NCBI RefSeq assembly: GCF_039596395.1
Contig: NZ_JBCNJT010000001.1
Span: forward strand, 558,001-622,000
Reading direction: 5' to 3'
Source: Fluviicola sp.
GTDB lineage: Bacteria; Bacteroidota; Bacteroidia; Flavobacteriales_D; Crocinitomicaceae
DNA: 64,000 nucleotides
The position numbers and the translations under genes were made by a program. Below are positions 8,644 through 17,073 of this stretch, in pieces. The notes under the pieces were generated by a model, which worked only from the letters and a program-made list of their open reading frames with translations, was not told the origin of the DNA and ran no database searches. Numbering within the stretch: the stretch's first letter is position 1; each line of letters begins with the position of its first letter.

Positions 8644-9537
8644 TCAATTCAGGTTGCGATATTCTTTCGGGGAATAGCCGGTTTTGTTTTTGAATAGTTT
8701 GGTAAAGTGGGAAGGATGCTCGAACCCTAAATCGTAAGCAATGGAACTGATCGGGGTTGTGGTACTCCATAACAACGCTTTCGCCTTGTCGATCAGTTTC
8801 AGATGAATATGCTCCTGGGTGGATTTTCCGGTGTATTTATTCAGCAGATCGGATAAGTAGTTGGGTGAAAGGTTCAATTGTTCGGCAAAGTACTTCACAT
8901 CCGGAATTCCCCATTCGATGAGAGTATCCCCGGAGAAATAATCGTTGAGGATACGGTCGAACCTTTCTACCAGATCATTGCTGGCCTTTATCCGCGTTAG
9001 AAATTGTCTGTCATAAAAACGCGAACAATAGGATAACAGCAATTCCAGGTTTGTCAGGATCAGGTTGTGGGAATGACTGTCCATATTCAGCGAGATCTCC
9101 CTGCTGATGTGCTGAACACAATTTTCCAGGATATCCTTTTCTGCATCTGAAATGTGTAATCCTTCGTTGGTATCATACCCGAAAAAAGAATATTCGGTCA
9201 GCTTTTGGCCTTTGTTACTGGCGTGAAGGAAGTCCGGATGGATATAGATTGCCCAGCCTTCCACTTTGTTTTCTATTCCGGGTGAAAGTACCTGGTGAGG
9301 AGCAGTAAACATGAGAGCACCTTCCGAAAAGTCGTAATGCGTGCGCCCGTATTTGAACGAACCTTCGATTTTCTTGCAGGCAATAGAATATAGGTTCAAC
9401 CGGTATTTTGCATCCGCGATCCGGTGTGAACGATCCACCTTCGCCAAGTCGATGACGCTGATCAGTGGATGCACCGGTTTTTCGTACCGAAAAAAATCGT
9501 GCAGTTCCGAAATCGATTGAATGTCTGTGTAATCCAT
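8644..9537 (-). CDS. AraC-family transcriptional regulator
   Basis: This 297-residue paralog of the regulator at 2622-3509 has the same sensor-domain motifs (HYDFSEGALMFTAPHQV) and a C-terminal AraC double HTH (NLSPNYLSDLLNKYTG, then ISSIAYDLGFEHPSHFTKLF). A TACCTTTG -7 element on the minus strand (plus-strand bases 9558-9565) is about 20 bases before the start. It lies 78 bases downstream of an SDR gene on the same strand, mirroring the aldo/keto reductase-AraC pair. Confidence 0.88.
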   Translation of the reverse strand: MDYTDIQSISELHDFFRYEKPVHPLISVIDLAKVDRSHRIADAKYRLNLYSIACKKIEGSFKYGRTHYDFSEGALMFTAPHQVLSPGIENKVEGWAIYIHPDFLHASNKGQKLTEYSFFGYDTNEGLHISDAEKDILENCVQHISREISLNMDSHSHNLILTNLELLLSYCSRFYDRQFLTRIKASNDLVERFDRILNDYFSGDTLIEWGIPDVKYFAEQLNLSPNYLSDLLNKYTGKSTQEHIHLKLIDKAKALLWSTTTPISSIAYDLGFEHPSHFTKLFKNKTGYSPKEYRNLN

Positions 9538-9615
9538 GAGCAGGAATTGAAGTCAAACAAAGGTATGAAATCCGTTAAAAGGAATGACGGGACAAGTGAG
9601 CCTGCCCCGTGCTTG

Positions 9616-10383
9616 TTAAATATAAATCCCGCCTCCGACTTCGATGCGCTGTGCATTCACGTACCGGCTGTCATCCGAAAGCAGGGAAGCTACAAATGCG
9701 CCCACATCATCGGCTTCGCCCAGGCGTCCCAGGGCAGTCATGCTTGCAATTTGCTGCCGGTGACTTTCATCTCCTTTTCCTCCGCCGAATTCGGTGTCAA
9801 TTGCTCCGGGAGCCACACTGTTTACGCGGATTTTCCGGTCGGCGTATTCCTTTGCGAAATAACGGGTCAATCCTTCAACTCCGGCTTTCAATGCGCCGTA
9901 AACGGCTGTTCCCGGGAATGCGAAACGGGCAAGTCCGGATGAAATATTGATGATCTGCCCGCCATCCGTAATAAAAGGAATGAGTTTTTGTGTGAGAAAA
10001 AATACTCCTTTGAAATTGACAGTGACCAATTGGTCGAATACTTCTTCTGTGGTGTCCTTGATCAGTGTTCGCTGCGCAATTCCTGCGTTGTTTACCAGGT
10101 AATCAAACTCATCGCGGTTCCATTCGCTTTTCAGTACGGCTCTTAATTGTTCTGTAAATGAATCGAATGAACTCAATAATGAAGCGTCTAATTTCAAAGC
10201 AACAGCTTTACCGCCTGATGCACGGATTTGTTCAGCTACTTCCCGGCCTTTTTCCGGATTGTTGTTATAAGTCAGAATAACTCCGAGTCCGCGTTCTGCA
10301 GCGTGCAGTGCAATGCTTTTACCGATACCACGACTTCCGCCGGTCACCAGGACAATTTTTTGTTGTTGAATGGTTGTGCTCAT
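9616..10383 (-). CDS. Short-chain dehydrogenase/reductase
   Basis: This 255-residue classical SDR has the TGGSRGIG cofactor motif at 14-21, NNAG at about 85-90, INISS near 145, the YGALK catalytic Tyr-Lys pair and VAPGAIDTEF. The frame stays open to 10419, but homology begins at MSTTIQQQK (10383), preceded by a GAATTTTG -7-like element. It is likely NADPH-dependent with an unknown substrate. The following AraC gene is its likely regulator. Confidence 0.87.
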   Translation of the reverse strand: MSTTIQQQKIVLVTGGSRGIGKSIALHAAERGLGVILTYNNNPEKGREVAEQIRASGGKAVALKLDASLLSSFDSFTEQLRAVLKSEWNRDEFDYLVNNAGIAQRTLIKDTTEEVFDQLVTVNFKGVFFLTQKLIPFITDGGQIINISSGLARFAFPGTAVYGALKAGVEGLTRYFAKEYADRKIRVNSVAPGAIDTEFGGGKGDESHRQQIASMTALGRLGEADDVGAFVASLLSDDSRYVNAQRIEVGGGIYI

Positions 10384-10476
10384 AATTTCAATGTTATGAG
10401 ACAAAATTCGGTCAATCAACCGGCGCCCGCTTGAACATTTAACGAAAGGATTTATACATTTCTACGAATGTCCGAT

Positions 10477-11010
10477 TTACTTGTAATATGGGGAAATCAG
10501 CAGGTATACAATCACACCGGTTAAACTCACATACAGCCAAATGGGCATCGTCCAGCGTGTAATTTTTTTATGCAGCTGAATTTCCATGTTCAGGCCTCTT
10601 CCGATTGATAAAAGGGCTAGAGGAACTGTAATAACAGCAAGAAAAATGTGCGTGATCAAAATGAAAAAGTAGGTGTATCTGATAATTCCTTCTCCTCCGA
10701 ATTTGGTGGATGGAGTCGTGAAATGATAAAGCAGGTAGGACAAAAGAAAGATCGAGGTACAGGAAAACGCAGCAAAAATAAAGTTCCTGTGAAGTTTGAT
10801 GTTCTTTTGCCTGATGGCGAATAGAGCGGCCAGCAGAAATACAAAAGTTGAACCGTTCAGAATGGCATTCAGCAAGGGTAAAAAAGAAAAATCAGTTGTT
10901 TTGAAGGTTTCCTTGCCGGGCAGGAAAAAAGCGAAAATAATGAGTCCGTTTATTCCTAAGGTTAAGATCCAGACGAGTGGTTTGTAATTGCGGGTTGTTC
11001 CTGTTTCCAT
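10477..11010 (-). CDS. DUF420 membrane protein (CtaM/YozB-like)
   Basis: This 177-residue protein has five predicted membrane helices, with conserved histidines in KLHRNFIFAAF, LYHFTT and THIFLA. That matches the DUF420 family, which includes CtaM, a factor needed for assembly of some haem-copper oxidases. No oxidase genes are in the window. A perfect TATATTTG -7 element (minus strand, 11041-11034) and a palindromic operator at 11048-11069 sit directly upstream, so it is probably repressed by an unlinked TetR/HxlR-type regulator or by the divergent WYL protein. Confidence 0.78.
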   Translation of the reverse strand: METGTTRNYKPLVWILTLGINGLIIFAFFLPGKETFKTTDFSFLPLLNAILNGSTFVFLLAALFAIRQKNIKLHRNFIFAAFSCTSIFLLSYLLYHFTTPSTKFGGEGIIRYTYFFILITHIFLAVITVPLALLSIGRGLNMEIQLHKKITRWTMPIWLYVSLTGVIVYLLISPYYK

Positions 11011-11033
11011 ATTGTTTATTTAATTATCGGATG

Positions 11034-11069
11034 CAAATATAATTCTAAAACATACTAATTGGTATGTTT
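11034..11069 (-). promoter_or_regulatory. Promoter with palindromic operator for the DUF420 gene
   Basis: The -7 element TATATTTG (plus-strand 11034-11041) is followed upstream by AAACATAC, six bases, GTATGTTT (11048-11069), a perfect 8-bp-arm palindrome at the -33 position. This placement is typical for repression. The regulator is not identified. Confidence 0.6.
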
Positions 11070-11137
11070 AATTCACAAATAGCTATGCGTATTGGAATCC
11101 AAAGATTTTTGTCAACTTTAAGCTCAGAACCGGACGA

Positions 11138-11854
11138 ATGAACAGCACAGATATTCCAAGAATAGCAAGGATCACAGCAATACTCATACAGCTGCAAACA
11201 AAAAGCGTTGTTACTTCGACGATGCTTGCGGAAAAATGCGGAGTGAGCGTACGGACGATTTACCGCGATCTGAAAACGCTGGAAATGGCCGGAATTCCGA
11301 TCGTAACAGTTGATGGAAAAGGATATTCCCTGCTGGAAGGATTTAAGATTCCGCCCGTGATGTTCAACGAGGACGAGGCAAACGCATTGATCACGATGGA
11401 ACAATTGGTGCGAACCAACAAAGACAGTTCGCTGGTGGAAGCATATTTGGGAGCTGTGTCAAAAGTGAAGGCCGTTTTGTCTTATGCTGCAAAAGATAGA
11501 GCAGATTTGCTTTCCAATCGCATTGCGGTAAGCCCGGTGATCCCCAAAACCAATTCCAGTGATTCGCTCACGGTTATCCAAAATGCATTGACGAATTTTA
11601 AGGTATTGAAGATTACCTACCGGTCTGAAAAGGATCCGGAACAAACCGAGCGGACTATAGAACCTTTTGCCATGTATTACACCCTGGATGAAAGCTGGGC
11701 CTTGATTGCATTTTGCAGGTTGCGAAAGGATTACCGGATGTTCCGCCTGGACCGGATACAGGAAATAACTCCGCAAAACGAATCGTTTTCACCACATCCG
11801 ATCACGCTTCATCAATATTTGGCCGAACGGCGAAAAAAATTCCAACACCCCTGA
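11138..11854 (+). CDS. YafY-type transcriptional regulator with HTH and WYL domain
   Basis: This 238-residue protein has an N-terminal winged HTH (about 8-65; TSTMLAEKCGVSVRTIYRDLKTLE) and a central and C-terminal WYL module (about 135-235; SWALIAFCRLRKDYRMFRLDRI). WYL domains sense nucleic-acid or small ligands. It is divergent from the DUF420 gene and followed after 63 bases by a VOC protein on the same strand. YafY-VOC pairs are common in Bacteroidota, so the VOC gene is its likely target. Confidence 0.85.
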   Translation: MNSTDIPRIARITAILIQLQTKSVVTSTMLAEKCGVSVRTIYRDLKTLEMAGIPIVTVDGKGYSLLEGFKIPPVMFNEDEANALITMEQLVRTNKDSSLVEAYLGAVSKVKAVLSYAAKDRADLLSNRIAVSPVIPKTNSSDSLTVIQNALTNFKVLKITYRSEKDPEQTERTIEPFAMYYTLDESWALIAFCRLRKDYRMFRLDRIQEITPQNESFSPHPITLHQYLAERRKKFQHP

Positions 11855-11917
11855 CAAGCTGCTGTCAATGAGCAGATCTAATTTTGTCTTTAATCAAACA
11901 AACAAACAGACAAGATT

Positions 11918-12316
11918 ATGGATTTAGCGTCGGTACGAATTATTACAGCAGACATGAAACGATTGGTTTCGTTTTTTGAAGAGATTACCGCTTTACAGGC
12001 AGTTTGGTATACAGAAGATTTTGCCGAATTATCAATCGGTCAAACCAAGCTGGCAATCGGGAGCACACGCACGTTGAGTTTTTTCGGAGAAGGAATTGCG
12101 GTTCCGGCAAGTAATAAAAGTGTCATCATTGAATTTCGGGTCGATCAAGTGGATGAGGTATATGAACGCATTAAAGATTTGATCAGTGAGACACTTGTAC
12201 AACAGCCAACAACGATGCCATGGGGAAACCGTTCGCTCCTGTTCCGCGATCCGGACGGTAACCTGATAAACTTTTTCACTCCGCAAAGCCAGCAGGCACA
12301 GGAAAGATTCCAATAA
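11918..12316 (+). CDS. VOC-superfamily (glyoxalase/bleomycin-resistance-like) protein
   Basis: The 132 residues show a VOC fold, with the C-terminal NRSLLFRDPDGNLINFFTP being the standard second-module ending (metal ligand candidate in the PDGN strand). It follows the WYL regulator with 63 bases between. The specific activity is unknown; detoxification of a reactive compound is plausible from the family. Confidence 0.8.
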   Translation: MDLASVRIITADMKRLVSFFEEITALQAVWYTEDFAELSIGQTKLAIGSTRTLSFFGEGIAVPASNKSVIIEFRVDQVDEVYERIKDLISETLVQQPTTMPWGNRSLLFRDPDGNLINFFTPQSQQAQERFQ

Positions 12317-12351
12317 AACAAATCAATCATGCTACCCAATAGTATGAATTA

Positions 12352-12407
12352 TGTAAATCCTTTGAAAAAAATTGTAAGAACTTACTTTCGGCTTGGTTCT
12401 AAATTAG
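12352..12407 (+). promoter_or_regulatory. Direct-repeat promoter (site 2), upstream of sRNA B
   Basis: TGTAAA (12352-12357), 14 bases, TTGTAAG (12372-12378), 21 bases, TAAATTAG (12400-12407). The first half-site extends to ATGTAAATCC, the best form of the motif. It begins 36 bases after the VOC stop. Confidence 0.75.
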
Positions 12408-12412
12408 CTTCA

Positions 12413-12488
12413 TCATTACATAAGTTGTAGTTGGTAATGGCAAAACTGGTTAGGAGTTAGGTATGAAGGGGCAATAGCCCCTTCTTTA
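12413..12488 (+). ncRNA. Small RNA B (family member 2)
   Basis: This transcript of about 75 nt ends in GAAGGGGC-AATA-GCCCCTTC (12465-12484) plus TTT. The 5' block at 12414-12429 matches sRNA A at the same offset from the -7 element (six bases). A TGGTTAGG-like block before the terminator is shared with sRNA C. The terminator precedes the MscS gene by 50 bases, so some read-through into mscS is possible. Confidence 0.65.
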
Positions 12489-12537
12489 ATCTATAGATAA
12501 CCAGTTGCACCGGATTTGCCTCTTTTTTAGATAGTAT

Positions 12538-13614
12538 ATGGAGAAGTTTTTGCAGCATACTTTTTGGGGAAACACGGTTTATTCCTGGTTGTTTGCATTG
12601 GGAATCGTGATTGTTTCCGTTCTTGGAATCAGATTATTTCGCTACGTTGTACTCAAACGCCTGAAAACCTGGTCTGCGTCTACTTCCGCAACCTGGGATG
12701 ACTTGCTGGTCATTGGAATTGAGCGATTAATCGTCCCGATTTTATACGTTGGCTTTTTATACTTTGCGATCAGTACGCTTCAATTGTCTCCCAAGGCAGA
12801 CAAAGTGATTCATATTATTTATATGGCGGCACTGACTTTTTGTGTCCTTCGTCTGATAAGTGCCGTATTCCGCCGTTTGCTGATGACCGTTACCCGGCGA
12901 AGGTCCGGTGAAGAATCCGGAGAACAATCCGTTTCGGGATTAATGATCGTTCTGAATGTGGTCATATGGATCCTCGGAATTATTTTCCTGATCGATAACC
13001 TGGGATATAGTGTCACAACACTCATTACCGGTTTGGGAATCGGTGGAATTGCAGTGGCACTTGCCGCACAAACCATATTGGGAGATTTGTTCAGCTATTT
13101 TTCTATTTTCTTCGATAAACCGTTCGAGATCGGGGATTCGATTACAATCGGAGACCAGTCCGGAACGGTAGAGAAAATCGGGATTAAAACAACACGTATC
13201 CGTACATTGAGCGGAGATCAGCTGGTTTGTTCGAACAGCGATCTGACAAATTCACGGGTCAATAACTTCAAACGGCTGGAAACACGCCGGATTGTGTTCA
13301 CACTACGGGTCGTTTACAATACGCCTTCGGAAGTATTGGAAGAAATTCCGGGACTGGTAAAAAACATTATCGATAAACAGCCGCAGGTAGAATATGGCCG
13401 TGGGCACCTGGCCGCTTTGGGCGACTGGAGCATCAATTTTGAATTTGTCTACAATGTGCTCAGCCCGGATTACGGCGTTTACATGGATGTGCAACACGCC
13501 ATATACATGGAAATCATCAAAGTTTTCAAGGAACGCTCCATTAGCTTTGCATTCCCTACTCAACCATTTCTAACAGGTGATGCGGAAGCAGAAGGAGAAA
13601 CAGAAACAGATTGA
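12538..13614 (+). CDS. MscS-family mechanosensitive channel
   Basis: In this 358-residue protein four N-terminal membrane helices lead to the pore helix and the MscS signature (TGLGIGGIAVALAAQTILGDLFSYFSI, about 163-189). A beta domain (GDSITIGDQSGTVEKIGIKTTRIRT) and an alpha/beta cytoplasmic domain follow. It should open under membrane tension and release osmolytes during hypo-osmotic shock. It lies just after sRNA B. The C-terminus is acidic and repetitive (GDAEAEGETETD). Confidence 0.88.
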   Translation: MEKFLQHTFWGNTVYSWLFALGIVIVSVLGIRLFRYVVLKRLKTWSASTSATWDDLLVIGIERLIVPILYVGFLYFAISTLQLSPKADKVIHIIYMAALTFCVLRLISAVFRRLLMTVTRRRSGEESGEQSVSGLMIVLNVVIWILGIIFLIDNLGYSVTTLITGLGIGGIAVALAAQTILGDLFSYFSIFFDKPFEIGDSITIGDQSGTVEKIGIKTTRIRTLSGDQLVCSNSDLTNSRVNNFKRLETRRIVFTLRVVYNTPSEVLEEIPGLVKNIIDKQPQVEYGRGHLAALGDWSINFEFVYNVLSPDYGVYMDVQHAIYMEIIKVFKERSISFAFPTQPFLTGDAEAEGETETD

Positions 13615-13618
13615 TCGA

Positions 13619-14131
13619 TTATTCCTCTTCCTTCAGTACAAATGAAATGTTCCCGGCACGTTCCAGGCGGGCAGTTTTTACTTTGTCCAGTGAATCTGCG
13701 TTAATATGCTTGCGTGCCTCCTCCAGAAGATCATTCTCACTGATGTTCATACGTTTCATATTTCGCGTGATTTGAACACCATCTCTATACAAGTCAACAG
13801 CTTCGTCCTTGATCAGGTATCCGAAGAAATTACTCCTGATGGAAAGCATCGCTACAATCCGGTGAAGGACCGAAATCAATGCCGCGGCAGCAACAGCCGG
13901 TAGAAAAGGCGTGGAAGGATCGAGGATAATACGCCCGAGAAGCGCCCCATGCAGAAAAACGATCACATTCTCAAAGGGCGACAATAAACTGTAAGCACGC
14001 CGGTCTGACAAACGGATAATCACAATAGTCAGAACAAAAACCATTGCTGTGCGCAGCAGGATTTGCCAGATGTCAAGAGTGTCATTCCCTTCGCCGATTA
14101 AATCCTGGAATTTTTGATAGATACTTTCCAT
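13619..14131 (-). CDS. DUF421 (YetF/YdfR-like) membrane protein
   Basis: This 170-residue protein has three N-terminal membrane helices (about 25-100) and a soluble C-terminal domain, the DUF421/YetF layout. The longer frame to 14191 would add a basic, non-conserved MPVRIILLKKKN stretch; MESIYQKF at 14131 is the better start. It converges with mscS, the stops being four bases apart. YetF-like proteins are linked to spore and envelope traits in Bacillus; the function here is unknown. Confidence 0.75.
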   Translation of the reverse strand: MESIYQKFQDLIGEGNDTLDIWQILLRTAMVFVLTIVIIRLSDRRAYSLLSPFENVIVFLHGALLGRIILDPSTPFLPAVAAAALISVLHRIVAMLSIRSNFFGYLIKDEAVDLYRDGVQITRNMKRMNISENDLLEEARKHINADSLDKVKTARLERAGNISFVLKEEE

Positions 14132-14240
14132 GAGTTTGAATTTAAAAACGGTCAAGTTCTTCTTTTTCAATAGAATAATCCTTACAGGCATTTTGAAATT
14201 GTTACATGATTACTATAAAGAATGATGTATCAAGGAATAA

Positions 14241-14296
14241 CGCAAATAAATCACGGGAATGTGTAATAAATCTCAGTGATATTGACCGGACCTTTA
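14241..14296 (+). promoter_or_regulatory. Direct-repeat promoter (site 3), alcohol dehydrogenase operon
   Basis: CGCAAA (14241-14246), 14 bases, GTGTAAT (14261-14267), 21 bases, GACCTTTA (14289-14296). The predicted start of transcription is about 50 bases before the ATG at 14354. The first half-site deviates at two positions. Confidence 0.6.
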
Positions 14297-14353
14297 TCAT
14301 GCTATCCCCTGAAAAATCACAGCAAAGCAGTTGAAACTTAAAAATGAAACAAT

Positions 14354-15508
14354 ATGTTAGCAATGGATTACAGAGGCCCTTACCGGGTACGAGCAGTACA
14401 AAAACCCGAGCCCGAAATCGAACATCCGGATGATTGCATCGTCCGCGTTACAAGATCGTGTATTTGCGGATCGGATTTACACCTGTATCACGGTTTCGTA
14501 CCGGATACGCGCGTCGGATCTACTTTCGGACATGAATTCATCGGAATTGTGGTGGAAGTAGGAACGAATGTACAGAAACTGAAAGTCGGGGATCACGTGA
14601 TTGTTCCGTTTAACATCAGTTGCGGGAAATGTGCATTTTGCAAGCAGGAATTATACGGGAATTGCCACGAATCGAACCCGGAAGCAACGGCAGTTGGCGG
14701 GATTTTCGGGTATTCGCATACAGCAGGCGGTTTCCACGGCGGACAGGCAGAATACGTGCGTGTTCCTTATGCAGATGTGGGGCCAACGGTCATTCCGTCT
14801 GAAATGGACCCGGAAAATGCAGTTCTTTTGACCGATGTGGTTCCGACAGCTTACCAGGCCTGTGAAATGGGCGGAATTGTGAGCGGAGACACCGTTGTTA
14901 TTTTCGGTGCCGGTCCCATTGGAATCATGGCGGCAAAATGTGCCTGGCTTTTCGGAGCGGGGCGTGTGATCGTGATCGACAACATAGATTACAGGCTTGA
15001 ATTTGTAAGAAACTACGCTCCCTGCGAAGCCTATAATTTCGATGAAATGAAAGATGTGGTGGAGTTCGTGAAACGGACTACCGACTGGTTCGGGGCAGAC
15101 GTTTGTATCGATGCGGTAGGTTGTGAGGCCAACGGGGATGGCTGGCAATCACTGACGGGAAAAGTGCTCTTGCTTCAATCCGGGTCGGCTACTGCGCTAC
15201 ATTGGGCGATCAATTCCGTCAAAAAAGGAGGCATTGTTTCGATAGTGGGTGTTTACGGACCAACCGGAAACCTCATTCCGATCGGGAATGTGGTGAATAA
15301 AGGAATCACGATCCGTGCCAACCAGGCTTCCGTAAAACGCAACCTCCCCAAATTGATCGATCATGTGATGGAAGGAAGGTTGAATCCGAAAGAGATTATT
15401 ACGCACCGCATTCCCTTGGAAAATGTTTCGGATGCCTACCGGATTTTCTCCGATAAACTGGACAATTGTATTAAGACCGTTCTGATACCACCATCCTCAA
15501 ACTTTTAA
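14354..15508 (+). CDS. Zinc-dependent alcohol/formaldehyde dehydrogenase-like protein
   Basis: This 384-residue medium-chain dehydrogenase has catalytic zinc ligands Cys38 (CICGSD) and His60-Glu61, and structural zinc cysteines 90, 93, 96 and 104. The Rossmann motif GAGPIG lies near residue 180. The long insert around WQSLTGKVLLLQSG resembles glutathione-independent formaldehyde dehydrogenases (FdhA type), but the substrate is not certain. It heads a three-gene run with a 163-residue membrane-anchored protein (3-base gap) and an isoaspartyl peptidase, under a direct-repeat promoter. Confidence 0.85.
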   Translation: MLAMDYRGPYRVRAVQKPEPEIEHPDDCIVRVTRSCICGSDLHLYHGFVPDTRVGSTFGHEFIGIVVEVGTNVQKLKVGDHVIVPFNISCGKCAFCKQELYGNCHESNPEATAVGGIFGYSHTAGGFHGGQAEYVRVPYADVGPTVIPSEMDPENAVLLTDVVPTAYQACEMGGIVSGDTVVIFGAGPIGIMAAKCAWLFGAGRVIVIDNIDYRLEFVRNYAPCEAYNFDEMKDVVEFVKRTTDWFGADVCIDAVGCEANGDGWQSLTGKVLLLQSGSATALHWAINSVKKGGIVSIVGVYGPTGNLIPIGNVVNKGITIRANQASVKRNLPKLIDHVMEGRLNPKEIITHRIPLENVSDAYRIFSDKLDNCIKTVLIPPSSNF

Positions 15509-15511
15509 GCT

Positions 15512-16003
15512 ATGGAACGACATATTATAGATCCGAGATTAATCCCGGGCTGGGGAATGGATGCTGATCCGGCAAACAATCCGACTTACCCGATGAAAAA
15601 ATATACCGGGGATGACCGAAAAAGAAGCGGTTGGGAAAGACCGTATCTGCAATCCGCGAAAACGGAAATTTTGAAATCGACCGAAAGGCCTTATTTATCG
15701 GCTGTTTTCGGAACAAAAAATCCACCCAAGGGATTGAGTGGCGTGCTGCGCCGTAAAGCTTATAAATTCAGCGAAAACAAACTCCGGCGCTGGCTGTTGC
15801 TCATTTTTGCCGACCGTGTGGATTCGTTGGGAGGACAACTGGCAGATTTACTCCGTTTACGCATTCCTTTGTTTACCAACGATCGCGGTTGGCGTGTATT
15901 GGCTAAATACAAACCGGGAACTTTTGCCTGGAAGATCATCCAGCGCCTGATTGTGATCGGGATTATCGTGGCCATTGTAATTTATTTGAAGAAGTATGAA
16001 TAA
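15512..16003 (+). CDS. Unrecognised protein with one C-terminal membrane helix
   Basis: I do not recognise a named family in these 163 residues. The N-terminal half is rich in Pro, Arg and Lys (PRLIPGWGMDADPANNP). The middle is basic. One hydrophobic helix near the end (IIQRLIVIGIIVAIVIYL, about 141-158) is followed by KKYE, suggesting a tail-anchored protein. It starts three bases after the alcohol dehydrogenase stop and precedes the isoaspartyl peptidase by 23 bases, so it is almost certainly co-transcribed and may tether the dehydrogenase to the membrane (speculative). Confidence 0.7.
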   Translation: MERHIIDPRLIPGWGMDADPANNPTYPMKKYTGDDRKRSGWERPYLQSAKTEILKSTERPYLSAVFGTKNPPKGLSGVLRRKAYKFSENKLRRWLLLIFADRVDSLGGQLADLLRLRIPLFTNDRGWRVLAKYKPGTFAWKIIQRLIVIGIIVAIVIYLKKYE

Positions 16004-16026
16004 GTTTTAACTAAAGTAAAAGCAAA

Positions 16027-16968
16027 ATGGGAAGAATTGTAACGATGGGTCAAATTGCGATAGTAGTGCACGGAGGTGCAGGGCCGGATTCAGAATTTAT
16101 TCTCAAACACATTCCGGAATATGAAAAAGGATTGAGCGATGCTGTTGAGGCAGGCTACAGTATCCTGAAAAAAGGCGGCAGTGCTTTGGATGCCGTGGAA
16201 GCAGCTATTATTTCATTGGAAAACAATAAATACTTCAATGCCGGAAGAGGTTCTGCGATTACAGCTGCAGGAAATGTGGAAATGTGTGCGTCCATGATGG
16301 ATGGAAAAGAAAAGAAAGCCGGTGCAACAGCTATTATCAACAATATCAAAAACCCGATTTCTTTTGCAAAAGAATTGCTCAAGGATGGTTCACTCATGTA
16401 TATGGGAGGTGCAGAAGCCACCGAAACAGCGAAAGATATGGGAATCAAAATGGAACCGGATTCCTATTTCATTACCGAACACCAGTGGGATGCTTTCGAG
16501 AAAGAGCGGAAAAAGAAAGGAGGTCAGAAAAAAGCATACGATAAACACACCAAACGCCAGCACGGTACGGTCGGAGCGGTAGCTTTGGATATAGATGGAA
16601 ACCTGGCTGCCGGAACTTCTACCGGTGGCACGGAATATTGTCAGCCGGGAAGGATCGGTGACAGTTCGATCATTGGTGTGGGCACTTATGCAGACAATAA
16701 AACAGCAGCAGTTTCCTGCACTGGAGACGGTGAATTCCTCATTACGGAAGTAATGGCCTACAACATTGCTGCAACTGTTGAACACACCGGATGCACCATC
16801 CAGGAAGCAATCGATCACGTGATTCTGGTAAAGAACGAAGACAAAACAGGAGATCTGGGCGCAATAGGTATTGATTCGGATGGAAATATTGGAGTATCGT
16901 TTAACAGCGAACGCATGCACCGGGCCTGGAGAACCCGGGAAGATTTCGGAGTGAAAATCTATAAATAA
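16027..16968 (+). CDS. iaaA: Isoaspartyl peptidase / type III L-asparaginase
   Basis: This 313-residue Ntn-hydrolase precursor has the autoprocessing site HGTVGAVALD with nucleophile Thr181. It also has the substrate-binding blocks HGGAG near 15-19, GKGSA-like NAGRGSA (71-77) and GDSSIIGVGTYA. Cleavage would yield alpha and beta subunits. The family releases Asp from beta-aspartyl dipeptides, and beta-Asp-Arg is the product of cyanophycinase, whose gene begins 105 bases downstream. An internal start at MGQIAIVVHGG (16045) is an alternative. It is paralogous to the gene at 24372 but has a Lys-rich linker of about 20 residues before the cut site. Confidence 0.87.
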   Translation: MGRIVTMGQIAIVVHGGAGPDSEFILKHIPEYEKGLSDAVEAGYSILKKGGSALDAVEAAIISLENNKYFNAGRGSAITAAGNVEMCASMMDGKEKKAGATAIINNIKNPISFAKELLKDGSLMYMGGAEATETAKDMGIKMEPDSYFITEHQWDAFEKERKKKGGQKKAYDKHTKRQHGTVGAVALDIDGNLAAGTSTGGTEYCQPGRIGDSSIIGVGTYADNKTAAVSCTGDGEFLITEVMAYNIAATVEHTGCTIQEAIDHVILVKNEDKTGDLGAIGIDSDGNIGVSFNSERMHRAWRTREDFGVKIYK

Positions 16969-16993
16969 TCATCGTTTATGCTGGTGAGAATTA

Positions 16994-17049
16994 TGTAAAC
17001 CACATCTGAAATTTTGTAATCTTTCTTTTTTCGGTCATTTCTATTTTAC
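16994..17049 (+). promoter_or_regulatory. Direct-repeat promoter (site 4), cyanophycinase 1
   Basis: TGTAAA (16994-16999), 14 bases, TTGTAAT (17014-17020), 21 bases, TATTTTAC (17042-17049). The ATG of the cyanophycinase gene is 25 bases beyond. Confidence 0.75.
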
Positions 17050-17073
17050 AGCAGAACTATAAAAGCAACAATC

